NCBI RefSeq assembly: GCF_025660655.1
Contig: NZ_JAOTIN010000002.1
Span: 62,001 to 126,000 of the forward strand
Direction: 5' to 3'
DNA length: 64,000 nucleotides
DNA from: Streptococcus sp. CSL10205-OR2
Lineage (GTDB): Bacteria; Bacillota; Bacilli; Lactobacillales; Streptococcaceae
In this document: positions 28,022 to 38,121 of the stretch, piece after piece
How positions within the stretch are numbered: position 1 is the first letter of the stretch
Layout of the letters: every line of letters begins with the position of its first letter
Translations under genes and position numbers: made by a program
Notes under the pieces: model-generated
What the model saw: only the letters and a program-made list of their open reading frames with translations
Told to the model about the DNA's origin: nothing
Databases searched by the model: none

Positions 28022-29569
28022 TTATTTTCTTTTTCTTTTTGCTTTTTTAAGTTTTTTGGCTATTTTTTTCATAGAGTGTTTCATCGCCATTTCACCAATT
28101 TTGCCCTTAAAGCCTCCACCAAGTAGTTGGCTCATATCCATATCACCACCACCTAAGGCAGACATATCTGGCATTCCTGGCATACCTCCTTGTCCCAAGC
28201 CACTCATATCCATATTCTTAGGCATTTTGCTAGGGTCAATTCCCATTTGTTTCATCATTTTATTCATATCGCCAGACATAGCACCTTGCATCATTGCCTT
28301 AGCTTGATTAAAATCTTTAATGAACTTATTGACTTCGATAAAGGAATTACCAGAACCGCTAGCAATACGACGTCTACGACTTGGCGATAATAAATCTGGA
28401 TTTTCACGTTCTTGAGGTGTCATTGATGAAACAATGGCCCGTTTTCTTGCAATCTCTCTTTCATCTATTTTGAGGTTTGCTAGTGCTGGATTTCCAGCCA
28501 TTCCTGGAATCATTTTAAGAATATCTTCCATAGGCCCCATGTTTTGGACTTGGTCTAATTGTTCGATGAAATCGTTAAAATCAAAGGTGTTTTCACGCAT
28601 TTTTTCAGCGAGTTGCATTGATTTTTGCTCATCGTACTCTTGACTAGCTTTTTCAATCAGGGTTAACAGGTCCCCCATACCAAGAATACGGCTAGCCATA
28701 CGATCTGGATGGAAGGTTTCAATATCAGTTATTTTTTCGCCGGTACCAGTAAATTTAATGGGTTGACCAGTAATATGACGCACTGAAAGGGCCGCACCAC
28801 CTCTTGTGTCACCATCAATCTTGGTTAACACAACACCAGTAATGTCAAGTTGTTCATTGAATTCACGAGCGACATTGGCTGCTTCTTGACCAATCATGCT
28901 ATCAACAACAAGCAAGATTTCATTTGGATTAGCTAGAGTCTTGATGTCACGAAGCTCTTTCATTAGAAGCTCATCAATTTGAAGACGTCCAGCCGTATCA
29001 ATCAAGACATAGTCATTACGATTTTCACGAGCCTTGTTAAGTCCTTGAGTCACAATTTCGACAGCGGAGTGCTCAACACCCATATCAAAAACAGGAACAC
29101 CAATTTGTTGACCAAGCGTTTTTAACTGATCAATCGCTGCAGGACGATAAATATCGGCTGCAATCAACAAAGGTCTTGCTTTTTCTTCTTTGATCAATTT
29201 ATTGGCTAATTTACCAGCAAAAGTTGTTTTACCAGCCCCTTGAAGACCAACCATCATAATAATAGTAGGAATTTTAGGTGCTTTTTCAATATGAGATGTT
29301 TCTGAACCCAAAACAGTCGTCAATTCATCATTGACGATTTTAACCATTTGTTGTGAAGGATTCAAAGTATCAATGACTTCGTGACCGATAGCACGTGTAC
29401 GAACACGCTTAATAAACTCTTTAACAACAGGTAAGGCCACATCGGCTTCAAGAAGGGCTAATCTAATCTCTTTAGTGACTTCTTGAACATCTTTTTCAGA
29501 TAATTTTTTCTTACCTCGTAAATTCTTAAAAACACCCTGTAAGCGTTCTGTTAAACTCTCAAATGCCAT
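28022..29569 (-). CDS. ffh: Signal recognition particle protein Ffh (SRP54)
   Basis: GTPase that targets membrane and secreted proteins to FtsY and the translocon. It has 515 residues. The N domain covers 1-90 and the G domain has GLQGAGKTTFAGKLA, DTAGRLQ and TKIDGD. The Met-rich M domain (about 300-500) binds the 4.5S RNA; its glycine/methionine tail (GLGQGGMPGMPDM) ends in a basic patch. It lies 23 bp behind ylxM. Confidence 0.97.
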   Translation of the reverse strand: MAFESLTERLQGVFKNLRGKKKLSEKDVQEVTKEIRLALLEADVALPVVKEFIKRVRTRAIGHEVIDTLNPSQQMVKIVNDELTTVLGSETSHIEKAPKIPTIIMMVGLQGAGKTTFAGKLANKLIKEEKARPLLIAADIYRPAAIDQLKTLGQQIGVPVFDMGVEHSAVEIVTQGLNKARENRNDYVLIDTAGRLQIDELLMKELRDIKTLANPNEILLVVDSMIGQEAANVAREFNEQLDITGVVLTKIDGDTRGGAALSVRHITGQPIKFTGTGEKITDIETFHPDRMASRILGMGDLLTLIEKASQEYDEQKSMQLAEKMRENTFDFNDFIEQLDQVQNMGPMEDILKMIPGMAGNPALANLKIDEREIARKRAIVSSMTPQERENPDLLSPSRRRRIASGSGNSFIEVNKFIKDFNQAKAMMQGAMSGDMNKMMKQMGIDPSKMPKNMDMSGLGQGGMPGMPDMSALGGGDMDMSQLLGGGFKGKIGEMAMKHSMKKIAKKLKKAKRKRK

Positions 29570-29592
29570 TATTATTTCTCCTATTTTCTTGG

Positions 29593-29925
29593 TTAGTCAT
29601 TATTATCAATACTGGTTAGAAAAGATAACTTTTCAATCAGATAAGAATCATCTGAGTATTTTGTCATTAACTCATCTAAAATTTCGCTGCGAACAATATA
29701 ATCAGAATACATATGAAGTTTTCTCTCGTAATCTTCAAGAATCTTTTCAGTACGCTTAATATTATCATAAACAGCTTGACGACTGACCTGATATTCTTCA
29801 GCAATTTCAGCCAAACTATAATCATCAGCATAGTAAAGCTCAATATAATTCATCTGCTTATCCGTCAAAAGTGCTGCATAAAATTCAAATAAAGCATTCA
29901 TTCGATTTGTTTTTTCAATTTCCAT
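29593..29925 (-). CDS. ylxM: SRP-associated regulator YlxM
   Basis: 110 residues, a small helix-turn-helix protein ([21 protein letters not shown]) of the sigma-70 region 4-like YlxM/p13 family. In S. mutans the homologue modulates Ffh GTPase activity and the SRP complex. It is encoded just before ffh in one operon. Confidence 0.92.
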   Translation of the reverse strand: MEIEKTNRMNALFEFYAALLTDKQMNYIELYYADDYSLAEIAEEYQVSRQAVYDNIKRTEKILEDYERKLHMYSDYIVRSEILDELMTKYSDDSYLIEKLSFLTSIDNND

Positions 29926-30000
29926 AAGGATATTATAGCAAAAATCTATCTTTTTTAATAGTCACGAAGAGAGCTTTTTAGCAATATCTGGAGACAAGAA

Positions 30001-30026
30001 AAACAAGAGTTTCAAACTCTTGTTTT
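30001..30026 (-). terminator. busA operon terminator
   Basis: 11-12-bp arms AAACAAGAGTTT/AAACTCTTGTTT lie 8 bp downstream of the busAB stop. Confidence 0.8.
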
Positions 30027-30033
30027 AATTAGC

Positions 30034-31758
30034 TTATTTACCCCATTTTTCAATGATTGCTTTGTTTTCGCTCACCCATTTTTGGGCTGCTTCTTTTTCA
30101 CTAGCACCATTTTGAATATCAAGCATAACAGCTTCCATGTCTTCTGATGTCCACTCAAAGTTATCAATAATCTGATAAGCTTCTGGATGGTCTTCTTTTA
30201 AACCAAGGCGAGCCATTGTTTTAATGCTTTCTGATCCACCAAAGACACCTTCTGGGTCTTCAAGATATTTCAAGTCATACTTGGCAAACATCCAGTGAGG
30301 TGACCAACCAGTAACGATAATATCTTCTTGGGCAGAGATCGCTTTATCAAGAGCCGTCACCATTGCACCTGTTGATGAAGGTGATACTTGCCAACCCGAA
30401 AGATTAGAATAAGTCTCTAAAGCCGAATCAGCACCGGCCATAATACCAGCTCCTGGTTCAATTCCTGTAATTGTCTTTTTAGCCTCATCAGAAAGTTCTG
30501 AAATGCTATTAGCTGAAACATATTCAGGAACTACTAAGCCTAATTTAACACCCTCTAAGTTTGGTCCTAAATCTTCAAGACTATCTTTATAAGTATCATA
30601 AAGTTCCGCGTGGGTAACAGGTAACCAAGCACTAACAGAAGCGTCTGTCGTACCTTCTGCGACTGATTTCCAAACAACGGAATTATCAAGCGGCGTTAAT
30701 TCAACGTTATAACCGTATTCTCTTAAAACTTCTGCTAAAACATTGGTTGATGCAATTTCTGAATCCCATTGCACATAAGATAAACGAATGGTTTCTTTTG
30801 TTGTTTTATTGTTTGACATCACATTTTTAGCAATACCAACACCAATCACAGATAAAATAGCAACAACTGCTACAATTTTTTTAATCATAGGTGAGGTTGG
30901 TTTATAAGACGATTTATGATTAGCCAACTGACTAATTCTATCAATTAAGATAGCCAGAATAACAAGGGCTAAACCATTTACAAATCCAGCACCAATATCA
31001 GCTTTTTGAAGTGCTGATAAGACACCGCGACCAAGTCCTGGAGACCCAATCATTGATCCTGTTACAACCATTGATAAAGCAAGCATAATGGTCTGACTAA
31101 TCCCAGCAACAATAGTGTCTTTTGCAATTGGTAATTCTACTTTAAATAATTTTTGACGCGATGTGCTACCAAATGAGTCTGCAGCTTCTGATAATTCACC
31201 AGAGACTTCACGAATACCTAAATTAGTAAAACGAACCGTTGGTGGTAATGCAAAGATAACTGAGGCAAAAACACCAGGAACCATACCAATACCAAAGAAG
31301 GCTACGGCTGGAATCAGATAAACGAAAGCAGGCATTGTTTGCATAAAGTCAAGAATCGGGCTAATGATTTGACGGAAACGATCGCTTTTTGCCATCCAAA
31401 TACCAAGAGGAATCCCTAGAATAACTGAGATAACGCTGGCAACCAATACTAAGGTAAAAGTATTGATTAAATCACCCCACAAACCTTGGTTATAAATAAA
31501 GAGGAGACCAAGTAGGGTAAATAGGGCTAGCCCAAAACTTTTTTTAGATTTTCTTCTAGAAAGAAAGTAGGCTAAAGCCGTTATAAGGGCTATTAAAACA
31601 AATGGATTAATAAATGTAAGGTAGGAAGTAATGTAATCCATAGCACTACTACCACCTGATTGGATAACATCAAACAATCCTGAGAAAGTCTTTGTTGTCC
31701 AAGTGGTTAAATCTTCTACCATCTCTGCGACGGGTAATTTAGTTTGTAAAAAAATCAC
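30034..31758 (-). CDS. busAB: Glycine betaine ABC transporter, fused permease and binding protein
   Basis: 574 residues. The N-terminal half is an OpuAB-like permease (about 8 helices to residue 300; the coupling region is SEAADSFGSTSRQKLFKVELP). The C-terminal half (about 305-574) is an OpuAC-like betaine-binding domain exposed outside (IRLSYVQWDSEIASTNVLAE; VTGWSPHWMFAKYDLKYLEDP). The start is GTG, with AAGGAG 6 bp upstream. Together with BusAA it imports compatible solutes at high osmolarity. Confidence 0.94.
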   Translation of the reverse strand: MIFLQTKLPVAEMVEDLTTWTTKTFSGLFDVIQSGGSSAMDYITSYLTFINPFVLIALITALAYFLSRRKSKKSFGLALFTLLGLLFIYNQGLWGDLINTFTLVLVASVISVILGIPLGIWMAKSDRFRQIISPILDFMQTMPAFVYLIPAVAFFGIGMVPGVFASVIFALPPTVRFTNLGIREVSGELSEAADSFGSTSRQKLFKVELPIAKDTIVAGISQTIMLALSMVVTGSMIGSPGLGRGVLSALQKADIGAGFVNGLALVILAILIDRISQLANHKSSYKPTSPMIKKIVAVVAILSVIGVGIAKNVMSNNKTTKETIRLSYVQWDSEIASTNVLAEVLREYGYNVELTPLDNSVVWKSVAEGTTDASVSAWLPVTHAELYDTYKDSLEDLGPNLEGVKLGLVVPEYVSANSISELSDEAKKTITGIEPGAGIMAGADSALETYSNLSGWQVSPSSTGAMVTALDKAISAQEDIIVTGWSPHWMFAKYDLKYLEDPEGVFGGSESIKTMARLGLKEDHPEAYQIIDNFEWTSEDMEAVMLDIQNGASEKEAAQKWVSENKAIIEKWGK

Positions 31759-31768
31759 AATTCTCTCC

Positions 31769-32953
31769 TTATTCTTCAGTATCTTTTGCTAACGATTCAA
31801 TGACGGAACCCTTGATGACAACACCAAGCAAGTGATCATCATCTCCAACAACAGCAATAGGACTAGAAGAATCATAAATCAGTGGTAAAATATCTGTTAC
31901 TAGAGTGTCGGCAGATATTTTTCTCACATCTGTGTCTAAAACTTCTTTTAAACTAAGGTGTTTTTGATTAGCTTCTAGAGCAGCATCAGCAGTTATCACA
32001 CCTTGTAATTGTCGCTTTTTATTAATCGCCATTAACATACTAACGTGTTCTGTTTTCATTCTATTTAAAGCCATTTTCGGACCATCACTATCAATGTTTG
32101 AAGCCACAGGCTTAATCATAATATTTTGTGCTGTCAGAACTTTTGAACGGTCAACATCTTCAACGAAGTCACGCACAAAATCATTGGCTGGATTCGTTAG
32201 TATTTCTTCACCAGTACCAATCTGCATGATTTTACCATCTTTCATTAAGGCAATTCTATCACCAATACGTAGTGCCTCGTTAAGATCATGGGTGATAAAG
32301 ATAATCGTTTTTTGCACTTGAGATTGCAATTCTAACAATTCATCTTGCATATCTTTTCTAATCAGAGGATCAAGTGCTGAAAATGCCTCATCCATAAGAA
32401 GAATCTCTGGATCATTAGCAAGAGCACGCGCTAAACCAACACGTTGTTGCATCCCTCCAGATAATTGGTCGGGATATTGATCTTTAAAAGGAAGAAGTCC
32501 TGAATTATCAAGTGCTTTTTCTGCCCTCATCACTCTTTCATCTTTTGGAACACCTCTTAACTCTAATCCAAATTCAGTATTTTCTAATATTGTTTTATGT
32601 GGTAACAGGGCAAAACTTTGAAAAACCATGTTTAAGGTGTTTCTTCGAACTTCTCTTAGTTCTTCCTTGTTCATTTTAGAAATGTCAGCACCATTGATAT
32701 AAATATCGCCACTTGAAGGTTCTATGAGTCTGTTTAAAAGACGAATCAAGGTGGATTTACCACTCCCTGATAATCCCATGATAACAAAAATTTCGCCTTC
32801 TTCAACTGAGAAGTTAGCATCATAAACACCAACTGTTGCTCCGGTTTTTTCTAAAATTTCATTCTTTGTCTTATTATCTTTAATCATGTTTAAAGCTAAC
32901 TTTTGTTTTTTACCAAATATTTTTGTTAAGTTTTTAACTTCTAATTTGATCAT
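31769..32953 (-). CDS. busAA: Glycine betaine ABC transporter, ATP-binding protein
   Basis: 394 residues. Walker A is GLSGSGKST, signature [15 protein letters not shown] and Walker [15 protein letters not shown]-terminal tandem CBS module (about 270-390) senses ionic strength in OpuA homologues. First gene of the busAA-busAB operon, which is downstream of and controlled by busR. Confidence 0.95.
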   Translation of the reverse strand: MIKLEVKNLTKIFGKKQKLALNMIKDNKTKNEILEKTGATVGVYDANFSVEEGEIFVIMGLSGSGKSTLIRLLNRLIEPSSGDIYINGADISKMNKEELREVRRNTLNMVFQSFALLPHKTILENTEFGLELRGVPKDERVMRAEKALDNSGLLPFKDQYPDQLSGGMQQRVGLARALANDPEILLMDEAFSALDPLIRKDMQDELLELQSQVQKTIIFITHDLNEALRIGDRIALMKDGKIMQIGTGEEILTNPANDFVRDFVEDVDRSKVLTAQNIMIKPVASNIDSDGPKMALNRMKTEHVSMLMAINKKRQLQGVITADAALEANQKHLSLKEVLDTDVRKISADTLVTDILPLIYDSSSPIAVVGDDDHLLGVVIKGSVIESLAKDTEE

Positions 32954-33002
32954 TTAATGCCTCTTTCATTGTTTTCTAAATATTTTCATTGTTTTTTCAA
33001 TC

Positions 33003-33044
33003 ACTGACCACTCTATTCTATAATAATGTGGTCACTTATGTCAA
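33003..33044 (-). promoter_or_regulatory. BusR-type operator over the busAA promoter
   Basis: 9-bp arms AGTGACCAC and GTGGTCAGT (one mismatch from perfect symmetry) with 16 bp between. On the minus strand TTGACA (33044-33039) and TATAGA (33022-33017, spacer 16) form the promoter, so the dyad spans from just past the -35 to past the -10. Known biology: BusR represses busA when bound to c-di-AMP. Confidence 0.75.
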
Positions 33045-33046
33045 AT

Positions 33047-33074
33047 AAAAACACCTATCAGTTCTAGGTGTTTT
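33047..33074 (-). terminator. busR terminator
   Basis: 10-bp arms AAAACACCTA/TAGGTGTTTT with an 8-bp loop; busAA's -35 begins 3 bp further on. Confidence 0.85.
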
Positions 33075-33096
33075 CTTGTAAATAACGAAAAATTGA

Positions 33097-33717
33097 TTAA
33101 CTATTGAAGAAATGTTGCATCCGAAGAGATGACATGTCATTACCAACAAAAAAGAGCTGATCGCCTTTAGTTAAGACTGTAAGGGGGTCTGGTGACAAAA
33201 TAAAATTGCCTTGTTTTTTAACAGCAATCACAGTAGCTCCTGTGTGCTGCCATATGTTTAATTCTTGTAATGATTTTCCTTCATGAGTGAATTCCCCAAT
33301 CGTCAACTCATAAGGTTCAAAAGGAAATTCTTTTTTGATAAGACTTGATTGATCAAGAAGATTTTGAACAAGATTGGATAGTTTATCCATTTCTTTTTTT
33401 TGCTGTTTAAGATTACTTTGAATATCATGTCCCAATGATTTTAAAGAGTTACTGATATCAAACTGTTTCATATAAGCAATAGCGTTTTCTTTTGAAACAA
33501 CAATGGCACCACTACCTTGTCTGACTTCTAAGATGTCTAAATCAACTAAAACATTAATCGCCTTTCTAGCCGTTTCAGGAGACACATTAAAAGTACTCGC
33601 AATTGTTGAACGCGATTTTATTTTTTCACCAACGCTAAATTTGCCTTCTGCTATTCTTTGAGCAATACCGATAGCCACTTTTTGATAGCGAGAATTGATA
33701 AATTCATTTTCTGTCAT
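33097..33717 (-). CDS. busR: c-di-AMP-responsive repressor BusR
   Basis: 206 residues in the order that defines BusR: GntR-type winged helix (about 5-75, IASTFNVSPETARKAINVL), a coiled coil (about 85-120) and a C-terminal RCK_C/TrkA_C domain (about 125-200, LQELNIWQHTGATVIAVKKQG; LTKGDQLFFVG), which binds c-di-AMP in characterised homologues. It is located next to the busA operon with a matching operator. Confidence 0.93.
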   Translation of the reverse strand: MTENEFINSRYQKVAIGIAQRIAEGKFSVGEKIKSRSTIASTFNVSPETARKAINVLVDLDILEVRQGSGAIVVSKENAIAYMKQFDISNSLKSLGHDIQSNLKQQKKEMDKLSNLVQNLLDQSSLIKKEFPFEPYELTIGEFTHEGKSLQELNIWQHTGATVIAVKKQGNFILSPDPLTVLTKGDQLFFVGNDMSSLRMQHFFNS

Positions 33718-33741
33718 TTCATTTTCCTTTATTTGGTCTCA

Positions 33742-34440
33742 TTATTTATTTTCAAGGTAAAACTCAAATCGATCACCAACATATTGACTTCTAACATATT
33801 CAAACGGCGTGCCATCAGTAAAATAAGAAACCTGTGTCAGTGCTAAAATAGCATGTCCCTTATTAATTCCAAGATATTTCGCCACTTTTTCTTTTGCCAC
33901 CTTAGCATAAATGGTCTGTTGACTTTTCCCAATCTGATAACCATTTTCAGTTAATGTTTTAAAGAAATGTTCCGTTATTTCAGTTCGATTAAAAGAAGCT
34001 ATCAGTTGTTCTGGGATACTAGCCACTTCATAGACTAAGGGAAGATCATCAGCATAACGAATCCTTTCCATCCTAATCACATTATCATTTGCTTTTAGGT
34101 TGAGATGACGCTTTTCTGTTTCACTGGCTAGTTTTTTTTGAAAAGAAATGAGTTGGCTTGATGGCTTTTTCCCTTGAGAAGTGACAATTTCAGTAAAGCT
34201 GGTTGTTCCTCGCATTTTTTCTTGTACTCTTTTACTGGCAACATAGGTGCCACTGCCAATCCTTCTTTCTAAAACTCCTTCTTCAACTAAAAGTGAAATT
34301 GCTTGACGAAGGGTCATGCGACTGACACCAAAATCATCTGCCAAATCACGCTCACTAGGTAAACGATTACCGATTTTCCAGATGCCGTCTTCAATATCTT
34401 TTTTAATATGATCATGAATTTTAATATAAGCAGGTATCAT
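33742..34440 (-). CDS. GntR/HutC-family regulator with UTRA domain
   Basis: 232 residues. The winged helix (about 8-75) has LADDFGVSRMTLRQAISLLVEEGVLERRIGSGTYV. The UTRA effector domain covers about 90-230. HutC-type relatives bind sugar phosphates, histidine intermediates or similar small molecules. There is no catabolic operon beside it, so its effector and targets are unknown. It is close behind the EEP-family gene and may be monocistronic. Confidence 0.88.
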   Translation of the reverse strand: MIPAYIKIHDHIKKDIEDGIWKIGNRLPSERDLADDFGVSRMTLRQAISLLVEEGVLERRIGSGTYVASKRVQEKMRGTTSFTEIVTSQGKKPSSQLISFQKKLASETEKRHLNLKANDNVIRMERIRYADDLPLVYEVASIPEQLIASFNRTEITEHFFKTLTENGYQIGKSQQTIYAKVAKEKVAKYLGINKGHAILALTQVSYFTDGTPFEYVRSQYVGDRFEFYLENK

Positions 34441-34567
34441 AAGAACTCCCTTTTAGATAGTAAAATGTGTCAGTCATTGAAATCATTAATTATGTCTACT
34501 ACACTTCCCAACAAGTAGCAATCAAACATCTACTATAATACTTTTATCAATAAGAAGCATTAAACAA

Positions 34568-35653
34568 TTAATCCTTCAACATAAAATTAAGAACAATTGG
34601 ATTGTGGTCTGAATACTCAAAATTTTGTTGATAAGTTTCAACCTGATTAACAGTTATATTTGGTGTAGCAATAAAGCCATCAATAATGTAGTAAGCCATA
34701 TCTTTACTTGATGGATCATAAACCTCATGAAGTGAACGACATGATGGTGTTAAAGTCTCATCTCTTAGTAATTGATAACCATCTGGTAGGATAGAGTCAT
34801 CTAAAACACCTGGTTTCCAAATATCTTCTGATAACTCAAAAGGTAATTCTTCTAAAGGAAAGAGGGACTGATTGAAATCTCCACCAGCAATGACATAATT
34901 ACCTTTTTCGTACTCTTCTTTCATTAGGTTGATTAGTTCACGTGTTTGAGTTTCACGACCACCGGTATCATCATAAGCTTCTAAGTGGAGATTGACAAGT
35001 ACCAATTCTTTATCAGAACCTTCAATAGGTAGTCGAGTTGTCAGTAAACATCTTTTTAAATTGGCAAGACGAACAGGCCACTTGAAAGGAACCGTTAAAG
35101 AAACTCGGTTGGCTTCACCAACGTCATAACGGCTATTAGTTAAAAGCCCAGAATGCATTTTACCAAGTGGTGGAAAGGGCACTGGGACAAAAGCTGCCTT
35201 GTAATTGGCTGCAAAAAGACTGGGAGAGTGAAAAACTTGCTCAGTAAGATAATCTTGTTCGTTAATATTGTAACTACGTCTTGAATCAAGATCAACTTCT
35301 TGAAGAAGTGTAAAATCGGCATCAATTGTTTGAAGAATTTCTGAGATGCCATCTAGATTTTTTTCGACCAGTTCTTTATCTTTAGGAAAGACTTGTTTAC
35401 CACCATCCATGAAGAAATCTGATTCTTTTCCCATACCAGCAAAGCCCATGTTAAAAGAAACAATCGTTAGTTCTTTGTTTTTTGGAACTGTTTTTTCAAC
35501 CGTTTTTTCAAGAGGAATCGCAGTAACATCATCTGGTTTAAACTCTGTCACTGTCAAAAATAAGACCAAGCCAACAAAAGCTGAAATGGCTAAAGAAATA
35601 ATAACACCGATTATTTTTAAAACGGATTTAATCAAACTTCTTTCTTTTTTCAT
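34568..35653 (-). CDS. Membrane-anchored endonuclease/exonuclease/phosphatase-family protein
   Basis: 361 residues. One N-terminal membrane helix (about 8-32), then an EEP fold outside the membrane: SFNMGFAG, LLQEVDLDS (metal Glu), LVNLHLEAYD, AGGDFNQS and the C-terminal SDHNPIV, in the right order. Substrate may be a phospholipid, sphingomyelin-like compound or nucleic acid; the sequence does not decide. The ATG at 35653 is chosen because GGAGG lies 6 bp upstream; the ATG two codons earlier touches it. Confidence 0.82.
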   Translation of the reverse strand: MKKERSLIKSVLKIIGVIISLAISAFVGLVLFLTVTEFKPDDVTAIPLEKTVEKTVPKNKELTIVSFNMGFAGMGKESDFFMDGGKQVFPKDKELVEKNLDGISEILQTIDADFTLLQEVDLDSRRSYNINEQDYLTEQVFHSPSLFAANYKAAFVPVPFPPLGKMHSGLLTNSRYDVGEANRVSLTVPFKWPVRLANLKRCLLTTRLPIEGSDKELVLVNLHLEAYDDTGGRETQTRELINLMKEEYEKGNYVIAGGDFNQSLFPLEELPFELSEDIWKPGVLDDSILPDGYQLLRDETLTPSCRSLHEVYDPSSKDMAYYIIDGFIATPNITVNQVETYQQNFEYSDHNPIVLNFMLKD

Positions 35654-35760
35654 ACTCATCCTCCTCTTCTTTAAGTTTATTATATCATAAAGAAAAAGTC
35701 ATTTTTATATTTATAAGTGAAATTTTCAACAAAATTTTTGATTTTGTATTTAGATAATAA

Positions 35761-35788
35761 AAGAGATGGTACAAAAACACCATCTCTT
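35761..35788 (-). terminator. Hairpin terminator downstream of nrdE
   Basis: 10-bp arms AAGAGATGGT/ACCATCTCTT with an 8-bp loop. It lies 150 bp behind the nrdE stop. Confidence 0.6.
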
Positions 35789-35939
35789 ATTTTCTTATGA
35801 TCATATAGGTACTGTGACTAAGGAAATCCTAACCAAGTGTCAATCAGTTTAAAGCCTACTCGATCCAAAAGATAAAAGAGTAAGCAACTAATGACAAGTA
35901 AGCATCTTATCAGCTTCTATAAAAAGTGACATTAATTCT

Positions 35940-38111
35940 CTAAATCATGCAAGCTTCACATAGTTCAGCATATGACTCACCAAGATTGTCAATTAACTCA
36001 TCTTGATCGTAGAGCTCACTTCCTTCTAAGGTGTCTTGTCTCACACGAACATAATAAATGGAAGCACATTTTTCCTTAAAGGCGTGAATATAGGCTCTAT
36101 TCAAGTCACGTGTTGTCGCTTTATCAGTCATAAAGAGGGTTAAGGAAATAGCTTGGTCAACATGTTTTTGTGCTGCAGCTACAATATTGATGATTGGTTC
36201 TGGTCCAACTTCATAAGCCCCTTGTTGATAATAAACATAGTTGTCATTATCAATCTTATAAGACGGCACATAAACACGACCAATTTTACCTTCTTTTCTC
36301 ACTTCTACTGGTGAAACGACAGGCTGTAAACTTGGTGTACAAGATGAAAGATAACTAATAGAACCTGTTGGCGCCACTGCCATCAAGTGAGCATTAGCAA
36401 TACCAGTTTCTTTAATGTCAGCAACCAATTGTTGCCATTCTTTTTGGGTCGGTAAATGGAAATGATAACTATCAAAAAGGGCTTTTATTTTCTCACTTTG
36501 AGGCACGATTTCTTCACTAGTGTATTTTTCAAAGTATGACCCATCAGCAAAAGAAGAGTCTTTAAAGCCATCAAAAGCACCGTGTGTTTGGGCAAGTTTT
36601 TGAGATGCTTTAAACGCATAGAAAGCCATAGCATAGAAGAACAAATCAGTAAATTCTACTGCTTCTTTTGAATCATAGTAGATGTGGTTAGTTGCTAGGA
36701 AACCATGAAGGTTCATGGCACCTAAACCAACTGCATGATTATTTTGATTGCCTTTTTTAATAGATGGCGCACTGTCTAAATCTGAAGAACGAGACACGCT
36801 ATCAAGTGAGCGAATACTGTGTTCGATTAAAGATTCAAAGTGCTCTGCATCATCCATTGCTTTAGCAATATTGATAGAACCTAGATTACAACAGATATCC
36901 TCACCAATTTTAGTGAAACTCAAATCCTCACTAAATTCACTCATTGTACTAACTTGCGCGATTTCTGAGCAGAGGTTAGACATGACAATTCTCCCTTTTT
37001 TCTTGTGTGGATTTCTCTCATTGACAGTATCTTCAAACAAGATATAAGGATAGCCAGACTCAAAATGAAGTTCAGCAATCATTTGGAAAAGCTTACGGGC
37101 ACTGATATAGGTTTTTGTAATGTCATCATTAGCCACCAAAGCTTCGTATTCCTCAGTGATTGAAATGTCTGACATTGGTTTACCATAGACACGCTCAACA
37201 TCATACGGTGAAAAGAGCGCCATTTCTTTATTTTCCTTGGCTAGCTGGAAGGTGATGTCTGGAATAACAAGACCTAACGACAGTGATTTGATACGAATTT
37301 TTTCATCAGCATTTTCACGTTTGGTGTCTAAAAATTTTAAAACTTCTGGATGGTGTGCACTAAGATACACAGCCCCTGCTCCTTGTCTTTGCCCTAGTTG
37401 GTTGGCATAAGAAAAAGAATCTTCTAATAATTTCATCACAGGCACAATACCCGTAGATTGATTTTTAATGCCTTTTATTGGGGCTCCAAATTCACGAAGA
37501 TTAGTTAAACAAAGAGCAACCCCACCGCCACGCTTTGATAGTTGTAGACTGGTACTAATACCTCTTGAAATAGACTCCATGTTGTCTTCTACTCTTAGTA
37601 AGTAGCAAGAAATAAATTCACCACGTCTTTTTTTACCAGCATTCAAAAATGTTGGTGTCGCAGGTTGAAATTTATTGCTAATAATATCATCAAGTAATGA
37701 AAGGGCAAATGTTTCATCACCATTAGCTAAGAAAAGAGCATTCATAGCAACACGATCTTCAAAGTTTTCTAAAAAGTATTTAGCATCATCTGTTTTTAAG
37801 GCGTAGGCATTGTAAAACTTTAAAGCACCCATAAAATTTAAAAAAGTAAATTCTTTTTCGTAGGCTTTTTCAAATAATTGTAGAACAAATTCACGACGAT
37901 ATAGATTTAAAACAGCTTCATCGTAATAATCATTAACTATTAAGTAATCAATTTTTTCTGATAATGAGTTAAATGCCATAGTGTTTGGCTTGATGTATTC
38001 TTCTAAATAACTAGAAACAGCTTCCTTGTCCGCTGAAAAGAGATAATTGCCATTCTTATCTTTAAATCGTGTCATTGCATTTAAAGAAAGATATTTTTCC
38101 GAGTTTTTCAT
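35940..38111 (-). CDS. nrdE: Ribonucleotide reductase large (alpha) subunit NrdE
   Basis: Reduces ribonucleoside diphosphates to deoxy forms. It has 723 residues. It lacks the N-terminal ATP-cone, as in class Ib-type enzymes. Active-site pieces seen are FISCYLLRVEDNMESI, NLCSEIAQ, EDICCNLGSINIAKAM and APTGSISYLSSCTPSLQP, with radical-path tyrosines in SIYYVRVRQ. The C-terminal shuttle pair is ELCEACMI. It is last in the nrdF-nrdI-nrdE operon, an order seen for class Ie systems. Confidence 0.95.
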   Translation of the reverse strand: MKNSEKYLSLNAMTRFKDKNGNYLFSADKEAVSSYLEEYIKPNTMAFNSLSEKIDYLIVNDYYDEAVLNLYRREFVLQLFEKAYEKEFTFLNFMGALKFYNAYALKTDDAKYFLENFEDRVAMNALFLANGDETFALSLLDDIISNKFQPATPTFLNAGKKRRGEFISCYLLRVEDNMESISRGISTSLQLSKRGGGVALCLTNLREFGAPIKGIKNQSTGIVPVMKLLEDSFSYANQLGQRQGAGAVYLSAHHPEVLKFLDTKRENADEKIRIKSLSLGLVIPDITFQLAKENKEMALFSPYDVERVYGKPMSDISITEEYEALVANDDITKTYISARKLFQMIAELHFESGYPYILFEDTVNERNPHKKKGRIVMSNLCSEIAQVSTMSEFSEDLSFTKIGEDICCNLGSINIAKAMDDAEHFESLIEHSIRSLDSVSRSSDLDSAPSIKKGNQNNHAVGLGAMNLHGFLATNHIYYDSKEAVEFTDLFFYAMAFYAFKASQKLAQTHGAFDGFKDSSFADGSYFEKYTSEEIVPQSEKIKALFDSYHFHLPTQKEWQQLVADIKETGIANAHLMAVAPTGSISYLSSCTPSLQPVVSPVEVRKEGKIGRVYVPSYKIDNDNYVYYQQGAYEVGPEPIINIVAAAQKHVDQAISLTLFMTDKATTRDLNRAYIHAFKEKCASIYYVRVRQDTLEGSELYDQDELIDNLGESYAELCEACMI

Positions 38112-38121
38112 TGTTTTCCTC

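Noticed and set aside
33742-34440. GntR gene as regulator of a neighbouring sugar operon
   Set aside because: No transport or catabolic genes lie next to it, so no target is named.
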